Of a stretch of DNA of 64,000 nucleotides, positions 8,751 through 18,310 are shown one piece after another. The position numbers were made by a program, and so were the translations under genes. The number at the start of each line of letters is the position of its first letter. Position 1 is the first letter of the stretch. The stretch is taken from the NCBI RefSeq assembly GCF_002915575.1, contig NZ_PQGD01000009.1, positions 62,001 through 126,000 of the forward strand, in the 5' to 3' direction. The DNA comes from Superficieibacter electus. GTDB lineage: Bacteria; Pseudomonadota; Gammaproteobacteria; Enterobacterales; Enterobacteriaceae. Under the pieces are notes generated by a model. The model was not told the DNA's origin, made no database searches, and was given only the letters and a program-made list of their open reading frames with translations.

Positions 8751-10076
8751 ATGCAAGCAACCGCCACAACTACGCTCGACAACGCCGCCGACATCGCACC
8801 GGTCAACTCCCGTAATAAGGTCGTCGTTGCCTCCCTCATTGGTACTGCCATTGAGTTTTTCGACTTCTATATTTACGCCACCGCTGCGGTGATTGTTTTT
8901 CCGCATATCTTCTTCCCGCAGGGCGATCCCACGGCCGCGACGCTACAATCGCTGGCAACGTTCGCCATTGCCTTCGTCGCCCGCCCTATCGGCTCCGCGC
9001 TATTTGGTCACTTTGGCGACCGAGTAGGCCGCAAGGTGACGCTGGTCGCCTCGCTACTGACGATGGGCATCTCGACCGTCGTTATCGGTTTGCTGCCCAG
9101 CTATGCCACTATCGGCATTTTCGCGCCGTTGCTGTTGGCGCTGGCGCGTTTTGGTCAGGGATTAGGGCTGGGCGGTGAATGGGGTGGCGCGGCGCTGCTG
9201 GCAACGGAAAACGCGCCGGCCCGTAAACGCGCGCTGTATGGCTCTTTCCCGCAGCTTGGCGCGCCAATCGGCTTCTTCTTTGCTAACGGTACGTTCCTGC
9301 TGCTGTCCTGGCTTCTGACCGACGAGCAGTTTATGCAGTGGGGCTGGCGCGTGCCGTTTATCTTCTCTGCCGTGCTGGTATTGATTGGTCTGTACGTGCG
9401 CGTTTCGCTGCATGAAACGCCGGTATTCGCAAAAGTTGCCGCCGCGAAGAAGCAGGTTAAAGTCCCGATGGGTACGCTGCTGTCGAAACACCTGCGCGTG
9501 ACCGTGCTGGGCACGTTCATCATGCTGGCGACCTATACGCTGTTCTACATCATGACCGTTTACTCGATGACTTTCAGTACCACGGCAGCGCCGCAAGGGC
9601 TTGGCCTGCCGCGTAATGAAGTGTTGTGGATGCTGATGATGGCGGTGATTGGTTTTGGCGTGATGGTACCGATTGCCGGGCTGCTGGCAGATGCGTTTGG
9701 CCGTCGGAAAAGCATGATTGTGATCACCACGCTGATTATCCTGTTCGCACTGTTCGTGTTCCCGCCACTGCTGGGTTCCGGAAACCCGATGCTGGTGATG
9801 GCATATTTGCTGATTGGTCTGAGCCTGATGGGGTTAACGTTTGGTCCAATGGGGGCGCTGCTGCCGGAGTTGTTCCCGACGGAAGTGCGTTATACGGGCG
9901 CATCGTTTTCCTATAATGTGTCGTCGATTCTGGGGGCGTCCGTTGCGCCGTATATCGCCACCTGGTTGCAGGCAAATTATGGTCTGGCCTATGTAGGATA
10001 TTATCTGGCTACGATGGCGGCGCTGACCCTCATTGCGCTGCTGCTAACCCACGAAACACGCCACCAGTCGCTGTAG
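8751..10076 (+). CDS. yhjE: MFS transporter YhjE (metabolite:H+ symporter subfamily)
   Basis: 441 residues (E. coli YhjE 440) with 12 predicted membrane helices. The MFS loop 2-3 signature appears as GHFGDRVGRKVTL (about 85-97), and a matching motif lies in the second half (ADAFGRRKSM, about 312-321). The N-terminal FFDFYIYATAA fits the MHS family with ProP, ShiA and KgtP. The substrate is not known; an organic acid or betaine-like solute is likely by family. The ribosome site before ATG is weak. Confidence 0.92.
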   Translation: MQATATTTLDNAADIAPVNSRNKVVVASLIGTAIEFFDFYIYATAAVIVFPHIFFPQGDPTAATLQSLATFAIAFVARPIGSALFGHFGDRVGRKVTLVASLLTMGISTVVIGLLPSYATIGIFAPLLLALARFGQGLGLGGEWGGAALLATENAPARKRALYGSFPQLGAPIGFFFANGTFLLLSWLLTDEQFMQWGWRVPFIFSAVLVLIGLYVRVSLHETPVFAKVAAAKKQVKVPMGTLLSKHLRVTVLGTFIMLATYTLFYIMTVYSMTFSTTAAPQGLGLPRNEVLWMLMMAVIGFGVMVPIAGLLADAFGRRKSMIVITTLIILFALFVFPPLLGSGNPMLVMAYLLIGLSLMGLTFGPMGALLPELFPTEVRYTGASFSYNVSSILGASVAPYIATWLQANYGLAYVGYYLATMAALTLIALLLTHETRHQSL

Positions 10077-10113
10077 CGGCTTATAGCCGGGTTAGTGCGC
10101 CAGCTTCGGTATC

Positions 10114-10357
10114 GTAATGCCGGGCGGCGCTGCGCTTGCCCGTCCTACCCGGTTATCCGGCTTCAGAATCAATCAGTTGCGATAAAACGTAGGCCCGGTA
10201 AGCGAAGCGCCACCGGGCAAAGCGGCTCCGCAAACGTAATGCCGGGCGGCGCTGCGCTTGCCCGGCCTACCCGGTTATCCGGCTTCAGAATCAATCAGTT
10301 GCAATAAAACGCAGGCCCGGTAAGCAAAACGCCACCGGGCAAAGCGGCTCCGGTGGC
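10114..10357. repeat. Tandemly duplicated BIME (REP pair), two 122-base units
   Basis: Each unit holds two inverted REP elements: ATGCCGGGCGGCGCTGCGC and the opposite-facing GCCCGGTAAGC...GCCACCGGGC, joined by a spacer with TCCGGCTTCAGAATCAATCA. Unit two begins exactly 122 bases after unit one, and the copies differ at only a few positions, so the duplication is recent. It fills the gap between convergent yhjE and yhjG. Confidence 0.92.
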
Positions 10358-10412
10358 GTTATTCTGTAAAGCGTATCGCCGCGCTATAACGTTGCGCGGC
10401 GTCTGTTATGGT

Positions 10413-12473
10413 TTACTTCTTCATCTGCGACAGGATGGTCCGACACTGGTTTTCATTTCCTTCTGACGGCGAAATCAGCGCTACCAGCGCGGCGGCTGGA
10501 GCGACCAGGGTTGCCAGCGCCGCCGCTACCGCACCGCGGGCAATCAACGGCCCCGCCTTCACACCCGCCTGCGGATTCTTGAAGGTCCCGCGCACGTAAA
10601 GCGGGGAGCGCAGCGTAACAATACGAATACCTTTACTTTCCGGGTCGATCGTCAAATCAAGCTGTTCAGACGCAAAACTGGCGGTACCGGTGACATTAAT
10701 CAACGCGTTCTCAGTATCGAAGGCGAAGATTTGCGGACGCGCCACGCCGTTGACGATATCCAAGTTTGCCGCCGCACAGTTAACACGAACCTCCTCATCA
10801 CCGAATAGCTGGCCGACGATAAAGTTCCCCACGTTAAGCCCGACGATTTCCATCAGGTTGCGGCTGATTAAGCCGTCATTCATGAGCAGCTTCAGATTAC
10901 CGTTACTGCTGCCCAGCAGCGCGGCAACCGAATTGCCCGCCCCCCGGAACTCGGCGTCGCCGTTCATTTCACCCAGCGTTTTCTGCATCATTTCCGATTC
11001 AGGCATCAGCTCTTTCAGCTTCAGTCGACGGGCCTGAATATCCGCCACGCCGCGCATCGGCTTCTTATCACCTTCAAGATGTATATTGGAAGAGATCGTT
11101 CCGCCAGCCAGGCCAAACTTCAGCGGCTGCAAACGCAGATCGGCATTTTTCAGCGTCAGATGAGTCGACAAATCGCTGATCGGCAGGCTGCTGCCATGCT
11201 CAATACGACGGCCTTTAAAGCGCACGTCGGCGTCCATCACGTCCCACTTATCGGTTTCAAAGCGGTCGTACGGCAGCACTTTATCGGCAGGCTGGACGCT
11301 CTTCTCGCCTTTTTTCTGCTCCGATTTTTTCGACTTATCAGCTCCTTTACCCGAGTCCACGCCAATTAGCGGCCCCAGATCCGCCAGCCGTAGCTGGCGC
11401 GATTCCAGATCGCCTTCCAGCTTCGGACGCGGTTTACCGGTGGTATAAGTCAGAGAGCCATGAATATCGCTGTCGCCGATGCGACCATTAAAGTTACGAT
11501 AATTAAAGACCGAGGATTTCTCGGTATCGATTTTGGCGACCAGCCGACCATCCGTCTCAAACGGCGGGGTATCCGGCAACAGCACACCGGTTAAGTCGTA
11601 CAGCTCACCCAGTGAATCGCCGGAGAATTTCAGGCGCAGATCGACGCCGCCCATTTTCATCGGATCGTTAACCGTACCGTCGAACGCCACGCGGGTATTG
11701 CCCGAACGGAAATCGGCCTGTACCGGGAACGGCGTACCTTCGCTACGCAGCGCCAGCATGCCACCAATTTTGCCGGTGCCGGTAAGCGGCTGCCCGTTGT
11801 AACGTCCTTTCGCTTTCAGGCCAAACACGTAATCACCCACTTTGCCTTTCTCATCCTTTCCTTTACTGCCGGTCACTTCGCTGAAGGGCAGTGGTTTCCC
11901 TAATGGATCAACAAGGATTTCGATATCGGCGCGGCTGACTTTATCGTCAATGGCGATACGGCCACGATCAAAGAGAATATTATCGAGCTGGAAAGACCAG
12001 GCTGAAGGCTGGGCATTTTCTTTTTTCTCGTCATCCGAGGCGAGATTGAACGTCCAGTTATCATTTTTCTCGGAGAGACGGATAAGTCTGGCATCAGGCT
12101 GCACAAACTTCACCCACGGCAAATATACCGTTTTGCTCAATAGCGCCAGCGGTGCCAGCGTCGCTTCTACCCGCGGCAGATGCACCATGGTGACTTCCGG
12201 GATATCCGGCGGGTTGCCGAGAATAATATCTTCCGCATGCACATGCGGCCAGGGCACCCAACTGCGCCAGCCGGTTTCCTGTTTTTGCCGCTCCCATACC
12301 ACGCCCAGATCGCCGCGAATGGCAAAAGGACGATTCAGTTCCGTAGAGACTTTTTGGTTGATCGTCGGCTTCAGGCGATTCCAGTCAAAGGTCGCGATAA
12401 TAATGATGGCGACGACGATGAGCAGCACCAACGTTCCAAAAATAATGGCAAGTATTTTACTTGTTTTAGACAT
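10413..12473 (-). CDS. yhjG: AsmA-family protein YhjG
   Basis: 686 residues. One N-terminal membrane helix (about 7-27, IIFGTLVLLIVVAIIIIATF) is followed by DWNRLKP, typical of AsmA-like proteins. A long beta-rich periplasmic domain resembles chorein/VPS13-like lipid-transfer proteins. A Lys/Ser-rich low-complexity stretch (GKGADKSKKSEQKKGEKS) lies in the middle, and the C-terminal AsmA domain runs to about residue 600, followed by a small Ala-rich hydrophobic segment. Family members help move phospholipid to, or maintain, the outer membrane; YhjG itself is less studied. It ends facing yhjE across the BIME. Confidence 0.92.
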   Translation of the reverse strand: MSKTSKILAIIFGTLVLLIVVAIIIIATFDWNRLKPTINQKVSTELNRPFAIRGDLGVVWERQKQETGWRSWVPWPHVHAEDIILGNPPDIPEVTMVHLPRVEATLAPLALLSKTVYLPWVKFVQPDARLIRLSEKNDNWTFNLASDDEKKENAQPSAWSFQLDNILFDRGRIAIDDKVSRADIEILVDPLGKPLPFSEVTGSKGKDEKGKVGDYVFGLKAKGRYNGQPLTGTGKIGGMLALRSEGTPFPVQADFRSGNTRVAFDGTVNDPMKMGGVDLRLKFSGDSLGELYDLTGVLLPDTPPFETDGRLVAKIDTEKSSVFNYRNFNGRIGDSDIHGSLTYTTGKPRPKLEGDLESRQLRLADLGPLIGVDSGKGADKSKKSEQKKGEKSVQPADKVLPYDRFETDKWDVMDADVRFKGRRIEHGSSLPISDLSTHLTLKNADLRLQPLKFGLAGGTISSNIHLEGDKKPMRGVADIQARRLKLKELMPESEMMQKTLGEMNGDAEFRGAGNSVAALLGSSNGNLKLLMNDGLISRNLMEIVGLNVGNFIVGQLFGDEEVRVNCAAANLDIVNGVARPQIFAFDTENALINVTGTASFASEQLDLTIDPESKGIRIVTLRSPLYVRGTFKNPQAGVKAGPLIARGAVAAALATLVAPAAALVALISPSEGNENQCRTILSQMKK

Positions 12474-12607
12474 GCCCCACTCCGCTTTCTGATTACCTTA
12501 CCTGTCCTAAAGATAGTTGAGGCTGACAGAAAAGGGAGCGGCTGTTTCCTTAATTATGAAAGGGTAACCAGACTTACCGCCTGCAGTATACTCACCAGGA
12601 CGCCAGA

Positions 12608-13408
12608 TTATGCACTTTGCTGGACCATCCATTCCGGGGAGATCTGCATGACAACATCGTCAAGCGTGGCCATCGGTACCGGTCGGGAGAGAAAGTATCC
12701 CTGAGCGGCAAATGCCGGGGACTGCTGCACGTCATGCCACTCTTCCAGCGTTTCCACGCCTTCCACAATCACGCCCTGACAATAGCGATTCATCAACTGA
12801 ATGAGCAGCGTAAACAGGTTACGACCTTCCGGCGTTTTGCGCAGCATGACAAATAAATCGCGCGCGACCTTAATGTAGTCGTAGCGCACTTCACTCAGTG
12901 CCGAGAAATTCGCCATGCCAGTGCCAAAGTCGTCCAGCCACAGCGGGCCAAACTCGCAAAATGAGGCGAACGATGAATCGACCGGCAGGCTAATATGCTC
13001 AACCAGCTCAAGGCGTAGCCAGGATAAGCTGTCGATGGTTGCCATCAGCGCTTTGTCCTGCCGCATGGCAAGCAGCGTCGGCCCATCAACATTTACCGAT
13101 GCCAGAACCTGATGGTGCTCAAAAAACGCCTGCTTTTGCTGCAGCACCGCAAGCTGCGCTTTCACTACATCAATACGCTGACGTACCGCCACTTCGGCAA
13201 AATAACGATCCGGGGGAATACGCTGTCCAGGGTTATCAGGATGGGTCACGATCGTCAGAATTTCGATCGCCATCAGGCGACCATCCGTTCTGTAGATCGG
13301 CTGATAGGTCCAGGCAAGCGTACATTGCAGCCAATAGCGCCGCTCCTGGAGGCTTTCAATCTCTGCCTCCGGACTGTTCAGCCGCTGGATAACCTGCTTT
13401 AACTTCAT
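12608..13408 (-). CDS. pdeH: Cyclic-di-GMP phosphodiesterase PdeH (YhjH)
   Basis: 266 residues of a free-standing EAL domain, as in E. coli PdeH (255). The EAL position reads EIL (MAIEILTIV), and the metal and catalytic motifs LWLDDFGTGMANF and IVEGVET are intact, so it should be active. Cytoplasmic; it hydrolyses c-di-GMP and keeps levels low while cells are motile, opposing YcgR braking and cellulose production. I chose the ATG at 13408 (AGGA eight bases upstream) over a longer frame that would start upstream of the promoter. A near-perfect FliA promoter lies about 50 bases upstream. It is divergent from kdgK. Confidence 0.95.
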   Translation of the reverse strand: MKLKQVIQRLNSPEAEIESLQERRYWLQCTLAWTYQPIYRTDGRLMAIEILTIVTHPDNPGQRIPPDRYFAEVAVRQRIDVVKAQLAVLQQKQAFFEHHQVLASVNVDGPTLLAMRQDKALMATIDSLSWLRLELVEHISLPVDSSFASFCEFGPLWLDDFGTGMANFSALSEVRYDYIKVARDLFVMLRKTPEGRNLFTLLIQLMNRYCQGVIVEGVETLEEWHDVQQSPAFAAQGYFLSRPVPMATLDDVVMQISPEWMVQQSA

Positions 13409-13457
13409 CTCAGATGTCCTGTGCAAAGGGGATGATCTGTTGAAACTCGTCACTGAG

Positions 13458-13484
13458 TTATCGGCGCACGAATTGAGAACTTTA
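13458..13484 (-). promoter_or_regulatory. FliA (sigma-28) promoter of pdeH
   Basis: On the - strand the sequence is TAAAGTTC-N11-GCCGATAA, matching the flagellar class 3 consensus TAAAGTTT-N11-GCCGATAA at 15 of 16 positions with exact spacing. This places pdeH in the FlhDC/FliA regulon, as known for E. coli. Confidence 0.92.
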
Positions 13485-13555
13485 TGTTCAACGGCGGGCA
13501 AATTGAAAATCTGCGCGCTAAAAGACGCCAATAATACGCGTCAGCTCAAAAAATT

Positions 13556-13574
13556 TATGGAACGTTGTTTTAAT
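13556..13574. promoter_or_regulatory. Predicted KdgR operator upstream of kdgK
   Basis: A 19-base imperfect palindrome with core GAACGTTGTTTTA. It matches 16 of the 18 specified positions in the enterobacterial KdgR consensus (AATRAAAYRNYRTTTYATT). It lies about 70 bases before the kdgK start, where repression by KdgR is expected. Confidence 0.6.
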
Positions 13575-13641
13575 ATAGTTGACCGAAAAAACTCCACAGA
13601 GCAGACTAAGCTCATTTCCCGCTTCAGGTCAGGTTAACCTT

Positions 13642-14571
13642 ATGTCTAAGAAAATTGCCGTCATCGGCGAATGTATGATTGAGATGTCAGAAAAAGGGGC
13701 GCAAGTGAAACGCGGCTTCGGTGGCGATACGCTTAACACCTCGGTCTATATTGCGCGTCAGGTCCCAGCCACTGCCCTGCGTGTGGATTACGTGACCGCG
13801 CTGGGCAATGACAACTTTAGCCAGCAAATGCTGGACGCCTGGCAGAGCGAAAACGTTGGCACTGACCTGATTCAGCGGATGGCAAACCGACTGCCTGGCC
13901 TTTACTACATTGAAACTGACGAGACTGGCGAGCGTACATTCTGGTACTGGCGCAATGAAGCAGCGGCCAAATTCTGGCTGGAAACACCGGAGTCGGTTGC
14001 CATCTGTGAGAAGCTGGCAACCTTCGATTATCTCTATCTGAGCGGCATCAGTCTGGCCATTCTCAGCCCGTCAAGCCGCGAGAAACTGTTCTCCCTGCTG
14101 CGCGAATGCCGCGCCAATGGCGGCCAGGTGATCTTCGACAATAACTATCGTCCGCGCCTGTGGGCAAGCCAGGAAGAAACGCAGCAGGTTTACCAGCAAA
14201 TGCTGGAATGCACGGATATCGCCTTCCTGACGCTGGATGATGAAGACGCGCTATGGGGTGAAAAACCGGTTGATGACGTGATTTCACGCACCCGGGCGGC
14301 GGGCGTGAACGAAGTCATTATCAAACGTGGTGCGGAGTCTTGTTTAGTCGCCGTGGGCGATGAGCCGGTGGTTGAGGTGCCCGCAGTTAAATTGCCGAAG
14401 GAAAAGGTTATTGATACCACGGCAGCGGGCGATTCCTTCAGCGCGGGTTATCTGGCGGTGCGTCTGACCGGCGGTAATGCCACTGAAGCCGCTAAGCGTG
14501 GGCATCTGACGGCCAGCACGGTGATCCAGTATCGCGGGGCGATTATTCCGCGTGAGGCGATGCCGCAGTAA
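13642..14571 (+). CDS. kdgK: 2-dehydro-3-deoxygluconokinase
   Basis: Phosphorylates 2-keto-3-deoxygluconate to KDPG, which enters the Entner-Doudoroff pathway; cytoplasmic. 309 residues from ATG 13642, exactly the E. coli KdgK length; an upstream in-frame ATG at 13579 would overlap the promoter region. PfkB family: the N-terminal substrate motif GGDTLNTSVYIAR and the C-terminal ATP/catalytic motif DTTAAGDSFSAGY (with the catalytic Asp of AAGD) are intact. A KdgR-like operator lies upstream. The G-rich palindromic repeat just downstream may help end transcription. Confidence 0.96.
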   Translation: MSKKIAVIGECMIEMSEKGAQVKRGFGGDTLNTSVYIARQVPATALRVDYVTALGNDNFSQQMLDAWQSENVGTDLIQRMANRLPGLYYIETDETGERTFWYWRNEAAAKFWLETPESVAICEKLATFDYLYLSGISLAILSPSSREKLFSLLRECRANGGQVIFDNNYRPRLWASQEETQQVYQQMLECTDIAFLTLDDEDALWGEKPVDDVISRTRAAGVNEVIIKRGAESCLVAVGDEPVVEVPAVKLPKEKVIDTTAAGDSFSAGYLAVRLTGGNATEAAKRGHLTASTVIQYRGAIIPREAMPQ

Positions 14572-14572
14572 C

Positions 14573-14726
14573 CCCACCCCCACCCTCACCCTAACCCTCT
14601 CCCTGAGGGAGAGGGAACGGTCCGTGCACTAACGAGAAAAAGGTGTACGGGCTAACCCGAAACGGTCAACGGTATCTGAGCGCGGGGTTTCCCCCTCTCC
14701 CTCAGGGAGAGGGCCGGGGTGAGGGC
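14573..14726. repeat. Inverted pair of GC-rich palindromic repeats
   Basis: Two 21-base palindromes, CCCTCTCCC-x3-GGGAGAGGG (14595-14615 and 14693-14713), are flanked on their outer sides by CACCCTCACCC and GGGGTGAGGG. The whole region is thus one large inverted repeat of two units with about 80 bases between. This is a dispersed intergenic repeat type seen across gammaproteobacteria, distinct from the REP/BIME elements elsewhere in the window. Confidence 0.8.
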
Positions 14727-14762
14727 AATCCAGTCTGCATGGCAAGCGCCGGAGCGCGCAAT

Positions 14763-15125
14763 TCACCCACGAAACGCATAAATATCGCTGGCCTCGCTAT
14801 CCATCGCGATACTACCCAGTGCTCCTAAATCTACACTGACTATCTCATCACTTTCCTTATGCTTTTCAACCCGCACAAAATAGCCAACATTGCCATCCTG
14901 GCCGATCATGAAATAGTGCGGCGCAGCGATGTGAATCTGATAAGTTTCATTTCTTTCAACAAGATCATGAGCATTATAAAAACAGACATAACATCCGTTT
15001 ACAGCCAGAATCTCATAACACTCGTTATCCTTAATCTCTTCTGAAAGAAATTGTCTGTATAACGGGGGAAAGAGGATATCTCTGTCATTTTCAATCGCTT
15101 TTATTGCGTCAGCATAGCGGTTCAT
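14763..15125 (-). CDS. Orphan SUKH / SMI1-KNR4-family protein
   Basis: 120 residues from ATG 15125. An alternative TTG start at 15179 would give 138 residues and lies six bases after the yhjJ stop, allowing translational coupling; the extra 18 residues do not look like the family. SUKH hallmarks are present: the N-terminal FPPLYRQFLSEE helix, the central HYFMIGQDGNVGYFVRVEKH core and the late VSVDLGALGSIAMDSEASDIYAF. Many SUKH proteins are immunity proteins against nuclease or deaminase toxins of contact-dependent or polymorphic systems. No toxin gene is nearby. The gene is more AT-rich than kdgK and yhjJ and absent from this place in E. coli K-12, suggesting acquisition. Confidence 0.7.
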   Translation of the reverse strand: MNRYADAIKAIENDRDILFPPLYRQFLSEEIKDNECYEILAVNGCYVCFYNAHDLVERNETYQIHIAAPHYFMIGQDGNVGYFVRVEKHKESDEIVSVDLGALGSIAMDSEASDIYAFRG

Positions 15126-15184
15126 AGCCGTTTTACCATGACGGGCGGCCCCACGAGGAAGCCACCACTGGAGAGACAAAGCAC

Positions 15185-16678
15185 TTACTGCGCCGGCGGA
15201 ATATCCGAGACTTCCTGATGCACCTCTTCAGGCGCAGCAGAGATCGTGGCAGGTTCAGCCGGAACCATAATCTCATTCCAGCTTGCCTGAAGTGTCTTCA
15301 TGTCATATTCCGGCTCGCCTTTCGGCTGTAGCAGGACCAGCGACATATCCTGCGAAAGCTGCTGACGCAGATCCTGGTTCAGCACGTCCAGCGTCAGACT
15401 ATCGAGGAAATTCTGCCGCAGCTTCTGATACTGCTCGGGAGCAATGTCCACTACCTGATTTTGCAATGCACGCATCCGCTGGCTAATCAGGATGTCGGTA
15501 TCAGTACGCGCATAGGTCGCGAACAACTTTTGCAGCTCCAGTTTCTTCTGCGCGACCAGAGCGTTAAATTCTTCTTCCGTTAACCCTTTTTCACGCAGCA
15601 TCGCCAGCTCGCGCGCCACCGTCACCAGACTGGTATTCAGTTTCTCATTCGGGGAATCAATGTTAATACCGCACTGGGCACGCTGGTAAAGTACGCGGCA
15701 GTCAAAGCCCATACTGATATCTTTGGCATTGCCTTTACTGAGATTTTGCTGGACGTGCCAGTACAGCGCTTCGCGCGCCAGATCGGCACGCCAGTAGCGC
15801 TGGAGTGCCGCTGATTCGCGAATGGGCTGCCACGGGTTATCCCACATCACCGACAGGCGGTCCTGCTGCACCGTATCGGTCATGATACTGACAGCATTGA
15901 GGGGAAGAGGCGAAAGCGTTGGCATTGGCGCAGGCGTTTCACGCTTGCCTTTCAGTTCACCGAAGGCTTTATTGATTTGCTCTGAGACGCTGCGGCTATC
16001 AACGTTACCCACGACGATCAGCGTCATTGCGTCCGGGGTGTACCATTTCTGGTAGAAGGATTTCACCTGTTCCGCATCCACCGGTTTTTTCAGCGGATCG
16101 GCCGGATCGTGGCCCAGCATGGACGATCCTTTCAGGCGATAACGCCACCAGCCTTCTTTGGTGTCCATCGGCCATGTCATGACTTTGTCTGCGCTGCCAG
16201 GCGTTGCGCTGACGGTCTCCGGCGTAATGACAAGTCTGCCGGAGCTGTCTGCAAGCCAGGTCAGCGCCTCTTTCAGTAAGTCATTACGGTTATTTGGCAA
16301 ACTAAGATTAAATAACGTGTGATCGTAAGACACAATGGCTGGCGGCAGGGGGCGATTGGGATCAATACCCTGCTGCCACAACGATTGCGCCTGCACGGGC
16401 TGTAAGCTGCCGTGCTGGGAAAGCGCAATCTGGGGAATAAAGTGGCTAAAGCCAATTTGCTGCGTGTTTTCAGTCAGTGAACCGGTGTTAATAAGCAGAC
16501 GGATTTCAATACGATCGCTGGGGCGCTGCGGGGTGGATAACACCTGCCATTGAAAGCCATTCGCCAGCGTTCCCTGTTGCCAGGCCGGGTCAGGCTGGAG
16601 CGCTTCTGCCTGCACATAACCAGCCGTTGCAATAAATAGCAAACCACCGGCTAAGAGTCGAATTTTTGTGCCCTGCAT
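15185..16678 (-). CDS. yhjJ: Insulinase-family (M16) pseudo-peptidase YhjJ
   Basis: 497 residues (E. coli 498). An N-terminal signal peptide (IRLLAGGLLFIATAGYVQAEA, cleavage near residue 25) directs it to the periplasm. Two M16 domains follow. The zinc motif HxxEH is HFIPQ at residues 79-83, so the catalytic Glu and second His are gone; it cannot work as a normal M16 protease. The C-terminus is Pro/Glu/Val-rich and disordered. E. coli YhjJ shows the same degeneration, so the loss is ancient and the protein may bind other proteins or peptides. Function unknown. The SUKH gene follows closely. Confidence 0.92.
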   Translation of the reverse strand: MQGTKIRLLAGGLLFIATAGYVQAEALQPDPAWQQGTLANGFQWQVLSTPQRPSDRIEIRLLINTGSLTENTQQIGFSHFIPQIALSQHGSLQPVQAQSLWQQGIDPNRPLPPAIVSYDHTLFNLSLPNNRNDLLKEALTWLADSSGRLVITPETVSATPGSADKVMTWPMDTKEGWWRYRLKGSSMLGHDPADPLKKPVDAEQVKSFYQKWYTPDAMTLIVVGNVDSRSVSEQINKAFGELKGKRETPAPMPTLSPLPLNAVSIMTDTVQQDRLSVMWDNPWQPIRESAALQRYWRADLAREALYWHVQQNLSKGNAKDISMGFDCRVLYQRAQCGINIDSPNEKLNTSLVTVARELAMLREKGLTEEEFNALVAQKKLELQKLFATYARTDTDILISQRMRALQNQVVDIAPEQYQKLRQNFLDSLTLDVLNQDLRQQLSQDMSLVLLQPKGEPEYDMKTLQASWNEIMVPAEPATISAAPEEVHQEVSDIPPAQ

Positions 16679-16828
16679 GTAAACCCCTGATCAACATTCC
16701 TGGTAATAAAGACAAAGACCATCCTGCTATGAGGATTATTTTGAGTATGGAAAAGCCATTTCTAAGACCACGCAAAGCGGAAAATGTCGCGCAGGCTTTA
16801 GAAAATAATCACCAATTATGCTCAGGAG

Positions 16829-16854
16829 GCCGTAGCCCATCAAGGGACTACGGC
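16829..16854. other. Hairpin between dctA and yhjJ
   Basis: GCCGTAGCCC and GGG-A-CTACGGC form a ten-pair stem with one bulge, 15 bases beyond the dctA stop. There is no U-tract on the - strand, so it may be an mRNA 3' stabiliser rather than an intrinsic terminator. Confidence 0.4.
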
Positions 16855-16868
16855 AATAAGGGGCGGAA

Positions 16869-18272
<1,404 letters not shown>

Positions 18273-18310
18273 TTAAAAAATTAGAGCTGACTCGCACAAG
18301 CGCAATAAAC

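Noticed and set aside
9155-9596. Two overlapping antisense frames inside yhjE
   Set aside because: Shadows of a GC-rich membrane protein gene in other frames; composition is not protein-like.
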